Counted from the first letter of the stretch, positions 48,132 to 56,790 are shown. The stretch is 64,000 bases of DNA from Aquilonibacter sp963703325 (GCA_963703325.1 OY969805.1:2790001-2854000); one strand, 5' to 3'. Numbers and translations: made by a program. Notes: generated by a model from the letters alone, not told the origin.

Positions 48132-49345
48132 ACGAACAGCCAGTCTATTCCCCCGACGAGTTCGCCGCCGAGGCTCGCTATCTCGAGACGCTGATCTGGG
48201 AATCGATCGTGATCGTGCCCAACGCCAAAGTGCTGGTGTGCGGCTACGGCCCGGACGGCGCGTACGTGCAGCACGCGATCGACGGCGGAGCGAACGTCAC
48301 GGTCATCGAGCATCGGCAAGAGCCGATCAACCGTTTCAACAAGCTCGACGCAAAGTTACTACGCGGCAGCACCTCGGTGATTCCGGCGAAAGACAACAGC
48401 TTTGATCTCGCGATCGCGTATCACTACTTGCACGAGATCGATCCGTTCTTTCACTCGCAAGTGCTCTCCGAGCTTGGGCGCGTATCGCGCCGCGTCGCGG
48501 TCATCGAGCCGGCGCCGCCCGCCGATCCGCTCGGCAAGCGCATCGCATTGCTCTACTCGCAGGCCAAACGCGAACTCGGCCAGTTCGAATACTACCAGCC
48601 GCTCGAATATTGGAAGAAGCTCTTACAAGGCGTCAAGGCTGACGTTTCGCAACACGTGTTTGCCTTCGCCAAGGTTCCACCGCGTGAATATCTTCTCGAT
48701 ACCGTGCAACTGTTGCTCGATACGATTGAGGTGGAAGAAGCACCGCGCGAATATATGAATGAATTGCGGCAAATCGCACAGCGCTCCGACGCGCAGTTGT
48801 TGCCGCCGCCGCGCTATGTACTCGTCGGCGCGGCTGCCGGCGATTTGCTGGTGCCGAGTTTTACGCCGCGCATGCCGTCGCGCGCCGTGTTGCCCGCGCC
48901 CGCCAAGGCCGCGCCGCCTGCAGCAACGTCGCGGCGTCGCAAGGCCGAGGTGAGCGCGCAGTCAGGTTACGAGATGCCGCCGGTTGAAGAGCCCAAGGCG
49001 ATCACGCCGCCCGACACCATCGAGCCCCGGCCCGCGACTGCACCAGTACCGCAGCCTGCACCGGGACCTCCGCCTCCCGCCGCTGCGCCGCCCGCACCAC
49101 GACGCGCGCCTGCTGTGCCGCCGGTTCCTGACTTTGGGGCTGCGGGTTTGCCGTTTGGTGCGCCGCCGCCGCCTGCACCCGGCGCAGCCTCCCCCGGCGG
49201 CGCGCCGTTTGGCATGCCGTTTGCAACGCCGCCCGGCGCGCCACCTGAGGCACCGAGCTTCGGATTACCCGGCGGTGGTGCGCCGCCGAATCCAGGATGG
49301 GAATGGGAGCCGCCGGACGGCGGCGATGAACCGCCGCTGCCTTAA
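48128..49345 (+). CDS. SAM-dependent methyltransferase-like protein with a long proline-rich tail
   Basis: 405 aa. Residues 30-130 form a Rossmann-like methyltransferase core (KVLVCGYGPDGAYVQHAI, NVTVIEHRQEP, IPAKDNSFDLAIAYHYLHEI). After about residue 250 it turns into a low-complexity tail of Pro/Ala/Gly (about 150 residues), ending EPPDGGDEPPLP. GTG 48128 overlaps the aroA stop. The target is unknown; the tail may bind a partner or membrane. It converges on fmdB-like 49342. Confidence 0.8.
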   Translation: MNEQPVYSPDEFAAEARYLETLIWESIVIVPNAKVLVCGYGPDGAYVQHAIDGGANVTVIEHRQEPINRFNKLDAKLLRGSTSVIPAKDNSFDLAIAYHYLHEIDPFFHSQVLSELGRVSRRVAVIEPAPPADPLGKRIALLYSQAKRELGQFEYYQPLEYWKKLLQGVKADVSQHVFAFAKVPPREYLLDTVQLLLDTIEVEEAPREYMNELRQIAQRSDAQLLPPPRYVLVGAAAGDLLVPSFTPRMPSRAVLPAPAKAAPPAATSRRRKAEVSAQSGYEMPPVEEPKAITPPDTIEPRPATAPVPQPAPGPPPPAAAPPAPRRAPAVPPVPDFGAAGLPFGAPPPPAPGAASPGGAPFGMPFATPPGAPPEAPSFGLPGGGAPPNPGWEWEPPDGGDEPPLP

Positions 49346-49611
49346 GCGGCCGAGTCGCTTGACGAACTCGGCTTGGGACTCTCGCTTGGCTTCGAACTCT
49401 CGCCGCTCGACGATTCGCCACCCGAGCTTTTCGCTGGACGCGAATCGGTGACGTAAAATCCCGAACCGTTGAAAATGATCGGCGCCGGATTGAAGACGCG
49501 CGTCAGCGCGCCTCCGCATTGCGAGCACGGCTCGGCATTTGTTTCATTGAACCCGTGGCGGATCTCCGTTACCTTGCCACAGGCGTCACAGCGATAATCA
49601 TAGAGCGGCAT
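49342..49611 (-). CDS. FmdB-family zinc-ribbon protein
   Basis: 89 aa. MPLYDYRCDACG and CSQCGG supply the four Cys of the FmdB zinc ribbon, followed by FNPAPIIFNGSGFYVTD. The tail is rich in Ser and acidic residues and is probably disordered. Regulatory role suggested by early FmdB work, not proven. Overlaps the convergent methyltransferase by 4 nt. Confidence 0.93.
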   Translation of the reverse strand: MPLYDYRCDACGKVTEIRHGFNETNAEPCSQCGGALTRVFNPAPIIFNGSGFYVTDSRPAKSSGGESSSGESSKPSESPKPSSSSDSAA

Positions 49612-49632
49612 ACGCGTTCTGTTATACCAAGC

Positions 49633-50127
49633 CTAGCAGTCTCGGTCAATGACTGCTAGCTCAACCAGGCCTTTGAAATGGACCAGCGCGTCGTCGAGCC
49701 CTCGCTCGAATCGTCGTCCGTGCTTCCAAGCGTCCATCCAGGCGCCCAAGCGTCCGCCGTAGGCCGGGTAACTGAGCTTGACGTGCACGCGGGCCCGCGA
49801 TGTCTTACGCTCGATGCGAAAGTCGAGCCGCCGCCGCACCGAGTACGCGCCGACCAGCGAGAGGTGAAAATTGCTGATGAACTGATCGACCTCGTAGCGC
49901 TGCTCTTCGTCGCGCGGCAGGCTCGAGCGCACGATCACTTCGGTTCCTACGGAAAGCGGTGATGCCGGCTCCGCTAAATTCGCACTGCGTAGGAATGGGA
50001 GCCACACGGGCCACTTCTCAACGGCACAGAGCAGCGCGAATGCGTCTTCGACGGGAGATTCGATATCGAGACTCGCGCTGTACGACCGCAGCCCGGGGTG
50101 GGCAAGGGCATCGGTCACGATCGCCAT
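49633..50127 (-). CDS. SRPBCC (polyketide cyclase/START-like) domain protein
   Basis: 164 aa. The START-like pattern is SASLDIESPVEDAFALLCAVEKWPVWLPFL, a later amphipathic strand region (VDQFISNFHLSLVGAYSVRRRLDF) and a C-terminal helix. Such domains bind lipids or hydrophobic ligands. ATG 50127 is at the window's clear start. It lies 21 nt from fmdB and 51 nt from the M20 gene, perhaps in one transcript. Confidence 0.85.
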   Translation of the reverse strand: MAIVTDALAHPGLRSYSASLDIESPVEDAFALLCAVEKWPVWLPFLRSANLAEPASPLSVGTEVIVRSSLPRDEEQRYEVDQFISNFHLSLVGAYSVRRRLDFRIERKTSRARVHVKLSYPAYGGRLGAWMDAWKHGRRFERGLDDALVHFKGLVELAVIDRDC

Positions 50128-50178
50128 GGACGGACTACTTCTTCGCCCTAGATATTGTGCCTGCCGTCCAAGCGACCC

Positions 50179-51348
50179 CTATATATCGCCTGACCCCACC
50201 GCGACGGCGAAGGCGACCAGGGTTTGGACCCCTACCGGGAGCGCCGCTTCGTCAATCCGGAATTCGGCGCTGTGGCCAGGGTAGATCGACTCGGCCGCTT
50301 CGCTGCGAATCCCCAAGCGCACGTGAACGCCGGGCACGCGTTGGGCGAAGTAGGCGAAGTCTTCCGCGCCCATCGTCGGCGCGGGTCGCTCGACGCGCAG
50401 CGCGGTATGCTCGCGCATGTACCGTGCGAAGTTCTCCGCGAGCGCGGCATCGTTCATGACCGGCGGATATCCGCGTACGATGCGAACCTCTGCCGTTGCG
50501 CCGTACGCCGCAGCAGCGTGCTCGGCGATGCGCTTGACGCGCGCTTCGAGCCCGTCGCGAATGTGCGGATCGTGCGCTCGCAACGTTCCCGACATCTGCA
50601 CTTCGTCGGCGATAACGTTGTTACGATAGCCGCCTTGAATCGTGCCGATCGTGACGACGACGCTCTTGAGCGGATCGGTTTCGCGCGCGGCGATGTTCTG
50701 CAGCGCAAGCACGACCGCACTCGCGGCTGGAATCGCATCGACCGATGTATGCGGATACGCGCCGTGCCCGCCTTTACCGCGAATGGTAATGTATAACTCG
50801 TCGGCCGATGCGTTCACGCCGCCGGGCGTGATGCCGATTTCACCCGGCGCGAGCCGCACATCGACGTGCAGCATCGCGATCGCTTCAACTTTGGGATTGT
50901 CGAGTGCACCTTGGGCGATCATCGGTTCGGCGCCCCCGGGACCTTCTTCTGCCGGCTGAAAGATCAAGACCGTCGTCCCGTGCAAACCAACGCGCATCGC
51001 TTGCAGCTCGCGCGCCGCGCCGAGCAGCATCGCGGTGTGCGCATCGTGGCCGCATGCGTGCATCTTCCCATCGATTTCTGAGGCAAAGGCCAATCCGGTG
51101 CGCTCGGTGATCGGAAGCGCATCCATATCGGCGCGCAACGCCGCGACGTGCCCCGGCAGTCCGCCGCGCACGATGCCGACGACGCCGGTTTGCGCTAGGC
51201 GACGATGCTCGACGCCAAGCGTATCGAGTTCGTGCTCGATCAACCCCTGGGTCCGGTGCTCTTCAAAGCCCAGCTCAGGTTGGCGGTGGATGGCACGGCG
51301 CAATTCAATGACGCGCTCGATGGTCGGTGCAGACGGTTCTTCGATCAC
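50179..51348 (-). CDS. M20-family amidohydrolase (IAA-amino acid / N-acyl amino acid hydrolase type)
   Basis: 389 aa. IHRQPELGFEEHRT, LRADMDALPI, CGHDAHTAMLLGAA, FQPAEEGPGGA, the dimer-domain GGHGAYPH and C-terminal TMGAEDFAYF, GHSAEFRIDE carry the zinc ligands and catalytic Glu. It cleaves acyl-amino acid or hippurate-type amides. GTG 51348 gives the standard start near the first helix; the longer frame to 52023 is antisense to the next gene. Confidence 0.94.
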   Translation of the reverse strand: MIEEPSAPTIERVIELRRAIHRQPELGFEEHRTQGLIEHELDTLGVEHRRLAQTGVVGIVRGGLPGHVAALRADMDALPITERTGLAFASEIDGKMHACGHDAHTAMLLGAARELQAMRVGLHGTTVLIFQPAEEGPGGAEPMIAQGALDNPKVEAIAMLHVDVRLAPGEIGITPGGVNASADELYITIRGKGGHGAYPHTSVDAIPAASAVVLALQNIAARETDPLKSVVVTIGTIQGGYRNNVIADEVQMSGTLRAHDPHIRDGLEARVKRIAEHAAAAYGATAEVRIVRGYPPVMNDAALAENFARYMREHTALRVERPAPTMGAEDFAYFAQRVPGVHVRLGIRSEAAESIYPGHSAEFRIDEAALPVGVQTLVAFAVAVGSGDI

Positions 51349-51405
51349 TTTCCGGGCTCTGCGGCGGCAGTACGAGGCTTCCCTGCGAGCGAAACCACGG
51401 AGGTA

Positions 51406-52167
51406 ATGATCGGAGCCGATGCCGCGCTCGCCGCCTTGATCAATCGGGCAGCGAACACCTATCTCACGTCCGCGCCCACCTACATCACCTTTCGCGAGAG
51501 CACGCACATCGAAGGGGCGAACAAGAGTGAGGACATCAATCGCGCCGTCTCGGTGCGGGTCGCCGACGACTATGCCGTCATGCAAGATCTGCCGAACGGT
51601 TCGATGCGTCTCGGACCGGCATTTCCGGTGATTCCATTCTTCGATCCGTTCTCGACCTTCCGCTTCAGTTATTTTGCAAACCTCAAGAAGATCGACATCA
51701 CGTTCGATCCCGGCCGGCCGTTTCAACTCCAGCTGCCCGCACCCGAGCCCGGGATCGACGCGCTGGTTCCGTACTTCTCGGAGTTTGCGCCGCGCTACGC
51801 ACCGGACTCCACCGATGATGCCCTGCATCTGCTCATCGAGCCGACGCCGCGAACGGGCAACGACACCTTCTACCCTTCCGACGTCACCGAAGATCCGGCA
51901 ACCCATTTGCCCTCGCACATTACGTTGCAAGACAACGGCACCGACATGACGATCGGGCTCGATTACTCCATGGTCGATGGATATTGGGTCGTGACGCGCG
52001 GAACGTGGAGCGCGACCCAACACGTTGCCCTCATCGGCGCATTCAAAGTCAACGCGGTCACGACGTTTTCTGATTTCGCGTTTCCAACGACGGCACCCGA
52101 TCCGCGTCTGGCGGGAACCCCGACCCCTAGCCCGAGTCCAAGCGCAAGCCCGAGTCCGTCATCATAG
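51406..52167 (+). CDS. Hypothetical protein with Pro/Ser tail
   Basis: 253 aa from ATG 51406, which has GGAGGT almost adjacent. It begins with a helix (ALINRAANTYLTSAPTYITF) and continues beta-rich in the manner of LolA-like outer-membrane lipoprotein carriers (VRVADDYAVMQDLPNG, YWVVTRGTWSATQHV). No signal peptide is visible, so the real start may be elsewhere. It ends in a Thr/Pro/Ser tail. The lipid-carrier idea is fold resemblance only. Confidence 0.65.
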   Translation: MIGADAALAALINRAANTYLTSAPTYITFRESTHIEGANKSEDINRAVSVRVADDYAVMQDLPNGSMRLGPAFPVIPFFDPFSTFRFSYFANLKKIDITFDPGRPFQLQLPAPEPGIDALVPYFSEFAPRYAPDSTDDALHLLIEPTPRTGNDTFYPSDVTEDPATHLPSHITLQDNGTDMTIGLDYSMVDGYWVVTRGTWSATQHVALIGAFKVNAVTTFSDFAFPTTAPDPRLAGTPTPSPSPSASPSPSS

Positions 52168-52182
52168 CTTTAGGAGAATGTA

Positions 52183-52515
52183 GTGATTCTCACACCGATG
52201 GTAATTGCCGACGCTCCATGCAGCATCCCGGATAAAGACGTCACGGTTGCAAAAGAAGTCGTGCCTGTTTACCCCGACTCCGCCAAAGATCTCGGGCTGG
52301 GCTTCGTCGTGGTGCTCGTAGACGTCACCGTGAATCCGGACGGCAGCGTCGACCGGGCGTTCATCACCCAGAGTAGCCACAACATCGCAATCGATGTGGC
52401 GGCGTTGAAGGCGGCGCGCCAATCGACGTATTCGCCAAAGATCGTCGGCTGCCAGGCCATCACGAATACGTTCATCTTCCGTGCCAGCATGGATCCGCGA
52501 ACCGCGCCTAGATAG
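52183..52515 (+). CDS. TonB C-terminal-like domain protein
   Basis: 110 aa. VPVYPDSAKDLGLGFVVVLVDVTVNPDGSVDRAFI, SSHNIAIDVAALKAARQSTYSP and a C-terminal FIFRASMD are the TonB C-terminal fold. No membrane anchor or Pro-rich spacer is present, so it is not a full TonB. GTG 52183 follows AGGAG by 7-8 nt. It may bind outer-membrane proteins or peptidoglycan. Overlaps the convergent LLM gene by 8 nt. Confidence 0.83.
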   Translation: MILTPMVIADAPCSIPDKDVTVAKEVVPVYPDSAKDLGLGFVVVLVDVTVNPDGSVDRAFITQSSHNIAIDVAALKAARQSTYSPKIVGCQAITNTFIFRASMDPRTAPR

Positions 52516-53485
52516 CCTCAGCGATCAACTCGAGAGAACGCAGCCGCGTCGGATGGTCGAAAACGTCGGAGACGATCATCAGCTCGTCAACCCTTGTCTC
52601 TTCGACGAATGCCCGCAGGCCCGCGCGCACAGTCCCCGGTGAGCCAACAACCGAGCGCGCGAGCATTCCCTGCGCTTGCGTTTTTTGACCGAGCGACCAA
52701 TAGGTCTCAATGTCGTCGATCGGGGGTTTGCTCAACCCACGCTTTCCGCTGAAGATGTCGGCAACGGACATCTGTTGCGTCGTCGCCAGGCACTTGGCTT
52801 CGCCGTCGGTATCGGCGGCGATGACGTTGATTCCGGCCATCGCATAGGGTCGCTCGAGCTGCGCGGACGGCTTGAACCGGCTGCGGTAAGTTTCGAGCGC
52901 CGGCAGCAGCAGATCCGGCGCGAAGTGCGATGCAAAGGCGTAGGGCAAGCCGAGTTCGGCTGCAAGTATCGCGCCGAATGTGCTGGAGCCTAAAATCCAA
53001 AGCGGTACATGTGTTCCTGCTGCGGGCACCGCAACGATCGCTTGTCCCTCGACCGGCTCGGCGAGGAAGGCTTGCAGTTCCAACACGTCCTGCGGAAAAA
53101 ACTCCGATGCATTGGGAGCGCGCCGCATCGCCCGCGCGGCAATCTGATCGGTTCCCGGCGCCCGGCCGAGCCCGAGATCGATGCGCCCGGGAAACAGTCG
53201 CTCAAGCGTGCCGAATTGCTCGGCGATGACATATGGCGAATGATTCGGCAGCATGATGCCGCCGGCACCGACGCGTATCGTCGACGTCCCGGCGGCAATG
53301 TGCGCGACGACGATTGACGTCGCGGCGCTCGCGATGCCTGCCATGTTGTGATGCTCCGCGATCCAGATGCGCTTGTATCCCAGCGCTTCCGCGTGCGCGG
53401 CGACATCGCGAGCGTTATTGAGCGCTGCAGCGGCATCCGAGCCTTGTCGTACCCGGACCAGCTCAAGCAGCGAGAGAGACGTCAT
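52508..53485 (-). CDS. Luciferase-like (LLM class) flavin-dependent oxidoreductase
   Basis: 325 aa. MTSLSLLELVRVRQGSDAAA, YKRIWIAEHHNMAGIAS, VGAGGIMLPNHSPYVIAEQFGTL and RIDLGLGRAPGTD identify the MsnO8-like LLM subgroup. These use FMNH2 with oxygen to modify organic substrates. ATG 53485 follows GGAGG by 5 nt. It lies downstream of the tRNA-Ser terminator. Confidence 0.93.
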   Translation of the reverse strand: MTSLSLLELVRVRQGSDAAAALNNARDVAAHAEALGYKRIWIAEHHNMAGIASAATSIVVAHIAAGTSTIRVGAGGIMLPNHSPYVIAEQFGTLERLFPGRIDLGLGRAPGTDQIAARAMRRAPNASEFFPQDVLELQAFLAEPVEGQAIVAVPAAGTHVPLWILGSSTFGAILAAELGLPYAFASHFAPDLLLPALETYRSRFKPSAQLERPYAMAGINVIAADTDGEAKCLATTQQMSVADIFSGKRGLSKPPIDDIETYWSLGQKTQAQGMLARSVVGSPGTVRAGLRAFVEETRVDELMIVSDVFDHPTRLRSLELIAEAI

Positions 53486-53492
53486 GAAACCT

Positions 53493-53525
53493 CCGAACAA
53501 CAAAAGCCGGACATCGTATCCGGCT
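53493..53525 (-). terminator. Terminator after tRNA-Ser(CGA)
   Basis: Minus strand AGCCGGA/TCCGGCT (53505-53525) with a 7-base loop, then TTTTGTTGTT. It sits 11 bases beyond the tRNA 3' end and just ahead of the LLM start. Confidence 0.8.
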
Positions 53526-53536
53526 CTTGCTTCATA

Positions 53537-53627
53537 TGGCGGAGAGGGTGAGATTCGAACTCACGGTACCCTCATCAGGTACGCCCGCTTTCGAGGCGGG
53601 TGCCTTCAACCGCTCGACCACCTCTCC
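53537..53627 (-). tRNA. tRNA-Ser(CGA)
   Basis: 91 nt class II tRNA with encoded CCA. Acceptor GGAGAGG pairs CCTCTCC; the anticodon loop CTCGAAA carries CGA; the long variable arm contains the pairs TACC/GGTA. Neighbour of tadA, as in several other genomes. Confidence 0.96.
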
Positions 53628-53670
53628 TCATCGTTTTTGCCACCTTCGGTGGCACCGGGCATCCTGCCCT

Positions 53671-53706
53671 AAAACGACACGCTTCACCCTCCAGGTGAAG
53701 CCGTCG
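53671..53706 (-). terminator. Terminator of tadA
   Basis: GGCTTCACC/GGTGAAGC stem (53681-53701), extended by CGAC/GTCG, with TTTT following on the minus strand (53671-53674). Two further short hairpins lie between it and tRNA-Ser. Confidence 0.6.
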
Positions 53707-53719
53707 TTACTACCCGCGA

Positions 53720-54196
53720 CTAGGCATCGATACCTTCCTCGAGCTGCGGGGCGCGCTTTTTCTTAAAGAAGCGGCGTAGCTGGTCGGCCGCTTCTTCTTC
53801 CAGCACACCCGACGTTACCTCAAGGCGGTGATTGGTCTTCCACGACTGCAACACGTCGAACGCGCCGCCGTCGGCTCCGCCCTTGGGATCGCTCGCCGCA
53901 TACACCACGCGTTTCAACCGCGCCGCGATGATCGCGCCCGCGCACATCACGCACGGCTCTTTGGTGACGTAGAGCGTCGCTTCGTGCAGACGCCATGCAC
54001 CGAGTCGCCGCGACGCCTCACGAATCAACAACATCTCGGCGTGCGCGGTTGGGTCGGGCCGCGCTTCTTTCTCGTTCTTGGCTTCGAGAATCAGATCACC
54101 GCTGACGAGCACGGCGCCGACCGGAACGTCGCCGTTATCGGCCGCTTCTTGTGCAAGCTCGATTGCGCGCCGTATATGCCGCTCGTCGTCGCTCAT
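53720..54196 (-). CDS. tadA: tRNA-specific adenosine(34) deaminase TadA
   Basis: 158 aa. The zinc site is His52 with catalytic Glu54 in TAHAEM, and Cys82/Cys85 in PCVMC. It converts A34 to inosine in tRNA-Arg(ACG), which is itself encoded at 56791-56864. Start ATG 54196. The C-terminal tail is basic (RRFFKKKRAPQ), useful for tRNA binding. It is flanked by tRNA genes on both sides. Confidence 0.96.
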   Translation of the reverse strand: MSDDERHIRRAIELAQEAADNGDVPVGAVLVSGDLILEAKNEKEARPDPTAHAEMLLIREASRRLGAWRLHEATLYVTKEPCVMCAGAIIAARLKRVVYAASDPKGGADGGAFDVLQSWKTNHRLEVTSGVLEEEAADQLRRFFKKKRAPQLEEGIDA

Positions 54197-54214
54197 GTGT
54201 ACGTCCAGAAAAAT

Positions 54215-54288
<74 letters not shown>

Positions 54289-54305
54289 ATATTCCGCTCG
54301 CCACA

Positions 54306-54536
54306 CTATGCTTCCGGCGGTAGTCCGGTGCTTGGGATATGTTTGAAGAGATCCAATTTATGATCGACCAGCGTACGATAGAACTTGCGCACGCAATCCG
54401 GATGGCCGAAGAAATACGTCCGCGCATAGGCGAGATCGTCGCCGGAACTATCGGGGACGTAGTGCGAGATTTCGATTTCTTCCATCTGATTGCGGTCGAC
54501 GGGGTGGGGGCAGAAATCGCACGGGATGGTGGACAT
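54306..54536 (-). CDS. Small protein with a Cys/His cluster, unknown
   Basis: 76 aa. MSTIPCDFCPHPVDRNQ holds a CxxC near the start, and HPDCVRKFY adds a third Cys and His, a possible zinc finger. Start ATG 54536; GGAG lies 9 nt upstream. It sits between tRNA-Met and tRNA-Arg(CCG). Family unknown. Confidence 0.65.
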   Translation of the reverse strand: MSTIPCDFCPHPVDRNQMEEIEISHYVPDSSGDDLAYARTYFFGHPDCVRKFYRTLVDHKLDLFKHIPSTGLPPEA

Positions 54537-54595
54537 GTAAGGTTACTCCGCTCGCGAGCGACGGGACCCCGCGTGAGGTCCCGCCTCCCGAAAAT

Positions 54596-54670
54596 TGGTG
54601 ACTCGGGGGTGATTTGAACACCCGACCAAGGGCTTATGAGTCCCCTGCTCTACCGCTGAGCTACCGAGCC
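54596..54670 (-). tRNA. tRNA-Met(CAU), elongator type
   Basis: 75 nt with encoded CCA. Acceptor GGCTCGG pairs CCGAGTC with one G-U; the anticodon loop CTCATAA carries CAT. The base-paired 1-72 excludes initiator tRNA. An Ile2-type (lysidine) tRNA is a less likely alternative. Confidence 0.9.
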
Positions 54671-54699
54671 GTGCCGCTGTGGGCGCTTTTCGACACCTG

Positions 54700-54728
54700 A
54701 CTGTACCAGAACCCGCCCCAGGCGGCAA
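54700..54728 (-). promoter_or_regulatory. Promoter of tRNA-Met
   Basis: TTGCCG (54723-54728) and TACAGT (54700-54705), exactly 17 bases apart, with an extended TG before the -10. The first transcribed base would be near 54693. Confidence 0.7.
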
Positions 54729-54733
54729 GGGCG

Positions 54734-55138
54734 CTAACGGGCGCGGCTCGCAAGGTACTGCTGCACCAGGCGCTCGGGCGCTCGCGCAATCCACGCTTCG
54801 ACGATCAGATCGCGCAGTTCGCCAACGTTGATCCGGCTCAGCCGCACGAGAATCGCCGGATAGCCATCGAAATGCGGCGTCGTAAAATAGACGCCGGGAT
54901 CGCGCTTGAGCAGCGCTTCTTTGATCTCGAGGCTCGACGTGTGCGCGCCTAAGATCGCGCCCTTCGGCGCAGCGGCGCCGAGCGCCGCGATCTCGTTCTT
55001 GCGCAGCGGCCGTTCCCAGACGAAGCCCTTCTCCTTCGACTTGTCCTTAACGGCCCATGTCTTCATATCCCATTTGACCGTCTCGACCACGCTCGGCATC
55101 GCCGCCGCAAGCCGCGCAACGTCGTTCCATGTCGCCAT
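54734..55138 (-). CDS. MmcQ/YjbR family protein
   Basis: 134 aa. The family pattern is ARLAAAMPSVVETVKWDMKTWAV, GFVWERPL, and DPGVYFTTPHFDGYPAILVRL, ending WIARAPERLVQQYLASR. YjbR-like proteins have a double-wing DNA-binding-like fold; no target is known. ATG 55138. It lies right behind the tRNA-Met promoter region. Confidence 0.9.
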   Translation of the reverse strand: MATWNDVARLAAAMPSVVETVKWDMKTWAVKDKSKEKGFVWERPLRKNEIAALGAAAPKGAILGAHTSSLEIKEALLKRDPGVYFTTPHFDGYPAILVRLSRINVGELRDLIVEAWIARAPERLVQQYLASRAR

Positions 55139-55192
55139 AGTCCCTAAGTCCCAAAGGACGCCGACATCCCGTCCATAAATTCAGTCTCCTAT

Positions 55193-56740
55193 ATGCGCCT
55201 ACATACGCTTCTAACCGCGCTCGTTGTTACATTATTTGCGGCAAGCGCCCTCGCGCCGGCTACGGTCCGCGCCGATGATGCCCAAGCATTGCTTGCCAAA
55301 CATCGGGCGTTCGTTGGCTGGCAGTACGGCGACGGCAACGTATCCTCGGCGTATCTCGAGCGCATCTACACCGACGCGTCAGGCAAAGTCACGCAACACG
55401 CGACGGAAAGGCGCCTTGGCCTCGCATACCGGCGCGACTACCAAACGTCCGCGACCTACGGCGAAGGCGGTTCGACCGGCTTTACCGGCCGGCTCTTCTG
55501 GAAGACCAGCGACAACGGTTTTACCGTTCCGATGATCGGCGACACGGCGAAGTACTATCTTGCGGTAGACGTCCTCTTTATGGAAGGCAGCACGGAGCTG
55601 CCCGCGACCGTGCAAAGCAGCACAAGCATCGACGGTAAGAGCGTTGCGGTCCTGCGTATCGCGATGAACGGCGCGGCGCCCTTCGACGTGTACGAAGACC
55701 CTCAGACCGGCGCCTACGTGCGAGCCGTCATCGATCCCGGCGGTCAGCAAGAGACGACCATCAATATCGCCTCCTATACTGATCTTGGCCCGGGCAAGAA
55801 AATCATCGGCAGCTGGTCGTTCGGCGACGATAAAGGCGCCTACAGCTACACCAAGACGGTCCTCAACGCTGCGATCCCTGCGGATGGGTTACACCCGCCA
55901 ACCTCGGCCGCAACATGGGCCTTCGCGAACGGGCAGCCCTTTCCGATTCGCGTCACCGACGATCGGCTCTACGTCGATGCCAGCGTCAACGGTGTCGCTG
56001 GGCGTTTCATCATCGACACGGGGGCCGGCGACATCGCGCTTACCGACGATTTCGCGAACCGCGCGCACGTCAAGACCGTCGACCATTCGACGGCCTTCGG
56101 CATCGGCGGCGTAACCAAGTCGCTCGTGCGCAAAGCCGACTCGGTTGTCATCGGCGGCAATACCCTCTCGAACGTGATCGTCAGTTCGCTCAACATCCCG
56201 CTCGAAGACAAGAAGAACTATGAGAACGTCGATGGACTCATGGGGTTCGATCTGTTTGCCGGCGCGATCGTCGACATGAACTTGAGCGACCACTCTATGC
56301 GTCTGAGCGATCCCACAACCGCCGCGGACGGACGCGGCGGCTATCCGATGACGCCCGATCTCAGCCAAGGCGTCCCGATGGTTCCGGTGAAAGTCGATGA
56401 CAAGCTCACCGTCAACGCCATCCTCGATACGGGCGGCACGGATCTCGTTATGCTCTCGAACCAAGTCGAGGATCACGGCGTCCACTTGATCGTGAATCAA
56501 GACAACACATTTCTCAACGGCAATGCCCGCGCGAGCGGCGTCGCGGGCGACGAGATGCTGCGCTGCGGACCGCTTGGACGCATCACCGTCGGCCCATTCC
56601 AGTACACCGGATTGGAAGCGTGTGAAAGCACGAATTGGGAGCTGCACGAGGGACTCGTGGGATTCGATTTCCTCAAGCACTTCGATTACGTCTTCGATTA
56701 TCCGCACGGCGTCATGTACATGATTCAGCACAAGGACTAG
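55193..56740 (+). CDS. Secreted protein with two retropepsin-like aspartic protease domains
   Basis: 515 aa. Signal peptide (LHTLLTALVVTLFAASALA), then an N-terminal beta domain to about residue 235. Two retropepsin-like units follow: IIDTGAGD (Asp275) with a later GLMGFDLF, and AILDTGGTD (Asp412) with a later GLVGFDFL. Each unit has the D-T-G triad and the hydrophobic Gly motif typical of aspartic proteases, so a pepsin-like two-lobe arrangement in one chain is likely. Two Cys near the end may pair. Start ATG 55193. Confidence 0.85.
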   Translation: MRLHTLLTALVVTLFAASALAPATVRADDAQALLAKHRAFVGWQYGDGNVSSAYLERIYTDASGKVTQHATERRLGLAYRRDYQTSATYGEGGSTGFTGRLFWKTSDNGFTVPMIGDTAKYYLAVDVLFMEGSTELPATVQSSTSIDGKSVAVLRIAMNGAAPFDVYEDPQTGAYVRAVIDPGGQQETTINIASYTDLGPGKKIIGSWSFGDDKGAYSYTKTVLNAAIPADGLHPPTSAATWAFANGQPFPIRVTDDRLYVDASVNGVAGRFIIDTGAGDIALTDDFANRAHVKTVDHSTAFGIGGVTKSLVRKADSVVIGGNTLSNVIVSSLNIPLEDKKNYENVDGLMGFDLFAGAIVDMNLSDHSMRLSDPTTAADGRGGYPMTPDLSQGVPMVPVKVDDKLTVNAILDTGGTDLVMLSNQVEDHGVHLIVNQDNTFLNGNARASGVAGDEMLRCGPLGRITVGPFQYTGLEACESTNWELHEGLVGFDFLKHFDYVFDYPHGVMYMIQHKD

Positions 56741-56751
56741 CACAAACAAAA

Positions 56752-56780
56752 ACGAGCCTCGGCGAATTACCGAGGCTCGT
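56752..56780 (-). terminator. Bidirectional-looking terminator between the protease gene and tRNA-Arg(ACG)
   Basis: ACGAGCCTCGG (56752-56762) pairs CCGAGGCTCGT (56770-56780). On the minus strand TTTTTGTTTG follows, ending the tRNA operon; on the plus strand only TCTTC follows. Confidence 0.8.
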
Positions 56781-56790
56781 TCTTCACATC

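Noticed and set aside
53628..53719. SRP RNA (4.5S) gene expected near tadA and tRNA-Ser
   Set aside because: Several hairpins are present, but the conserved GGAA-type SRP loop and its flanking bases are not.
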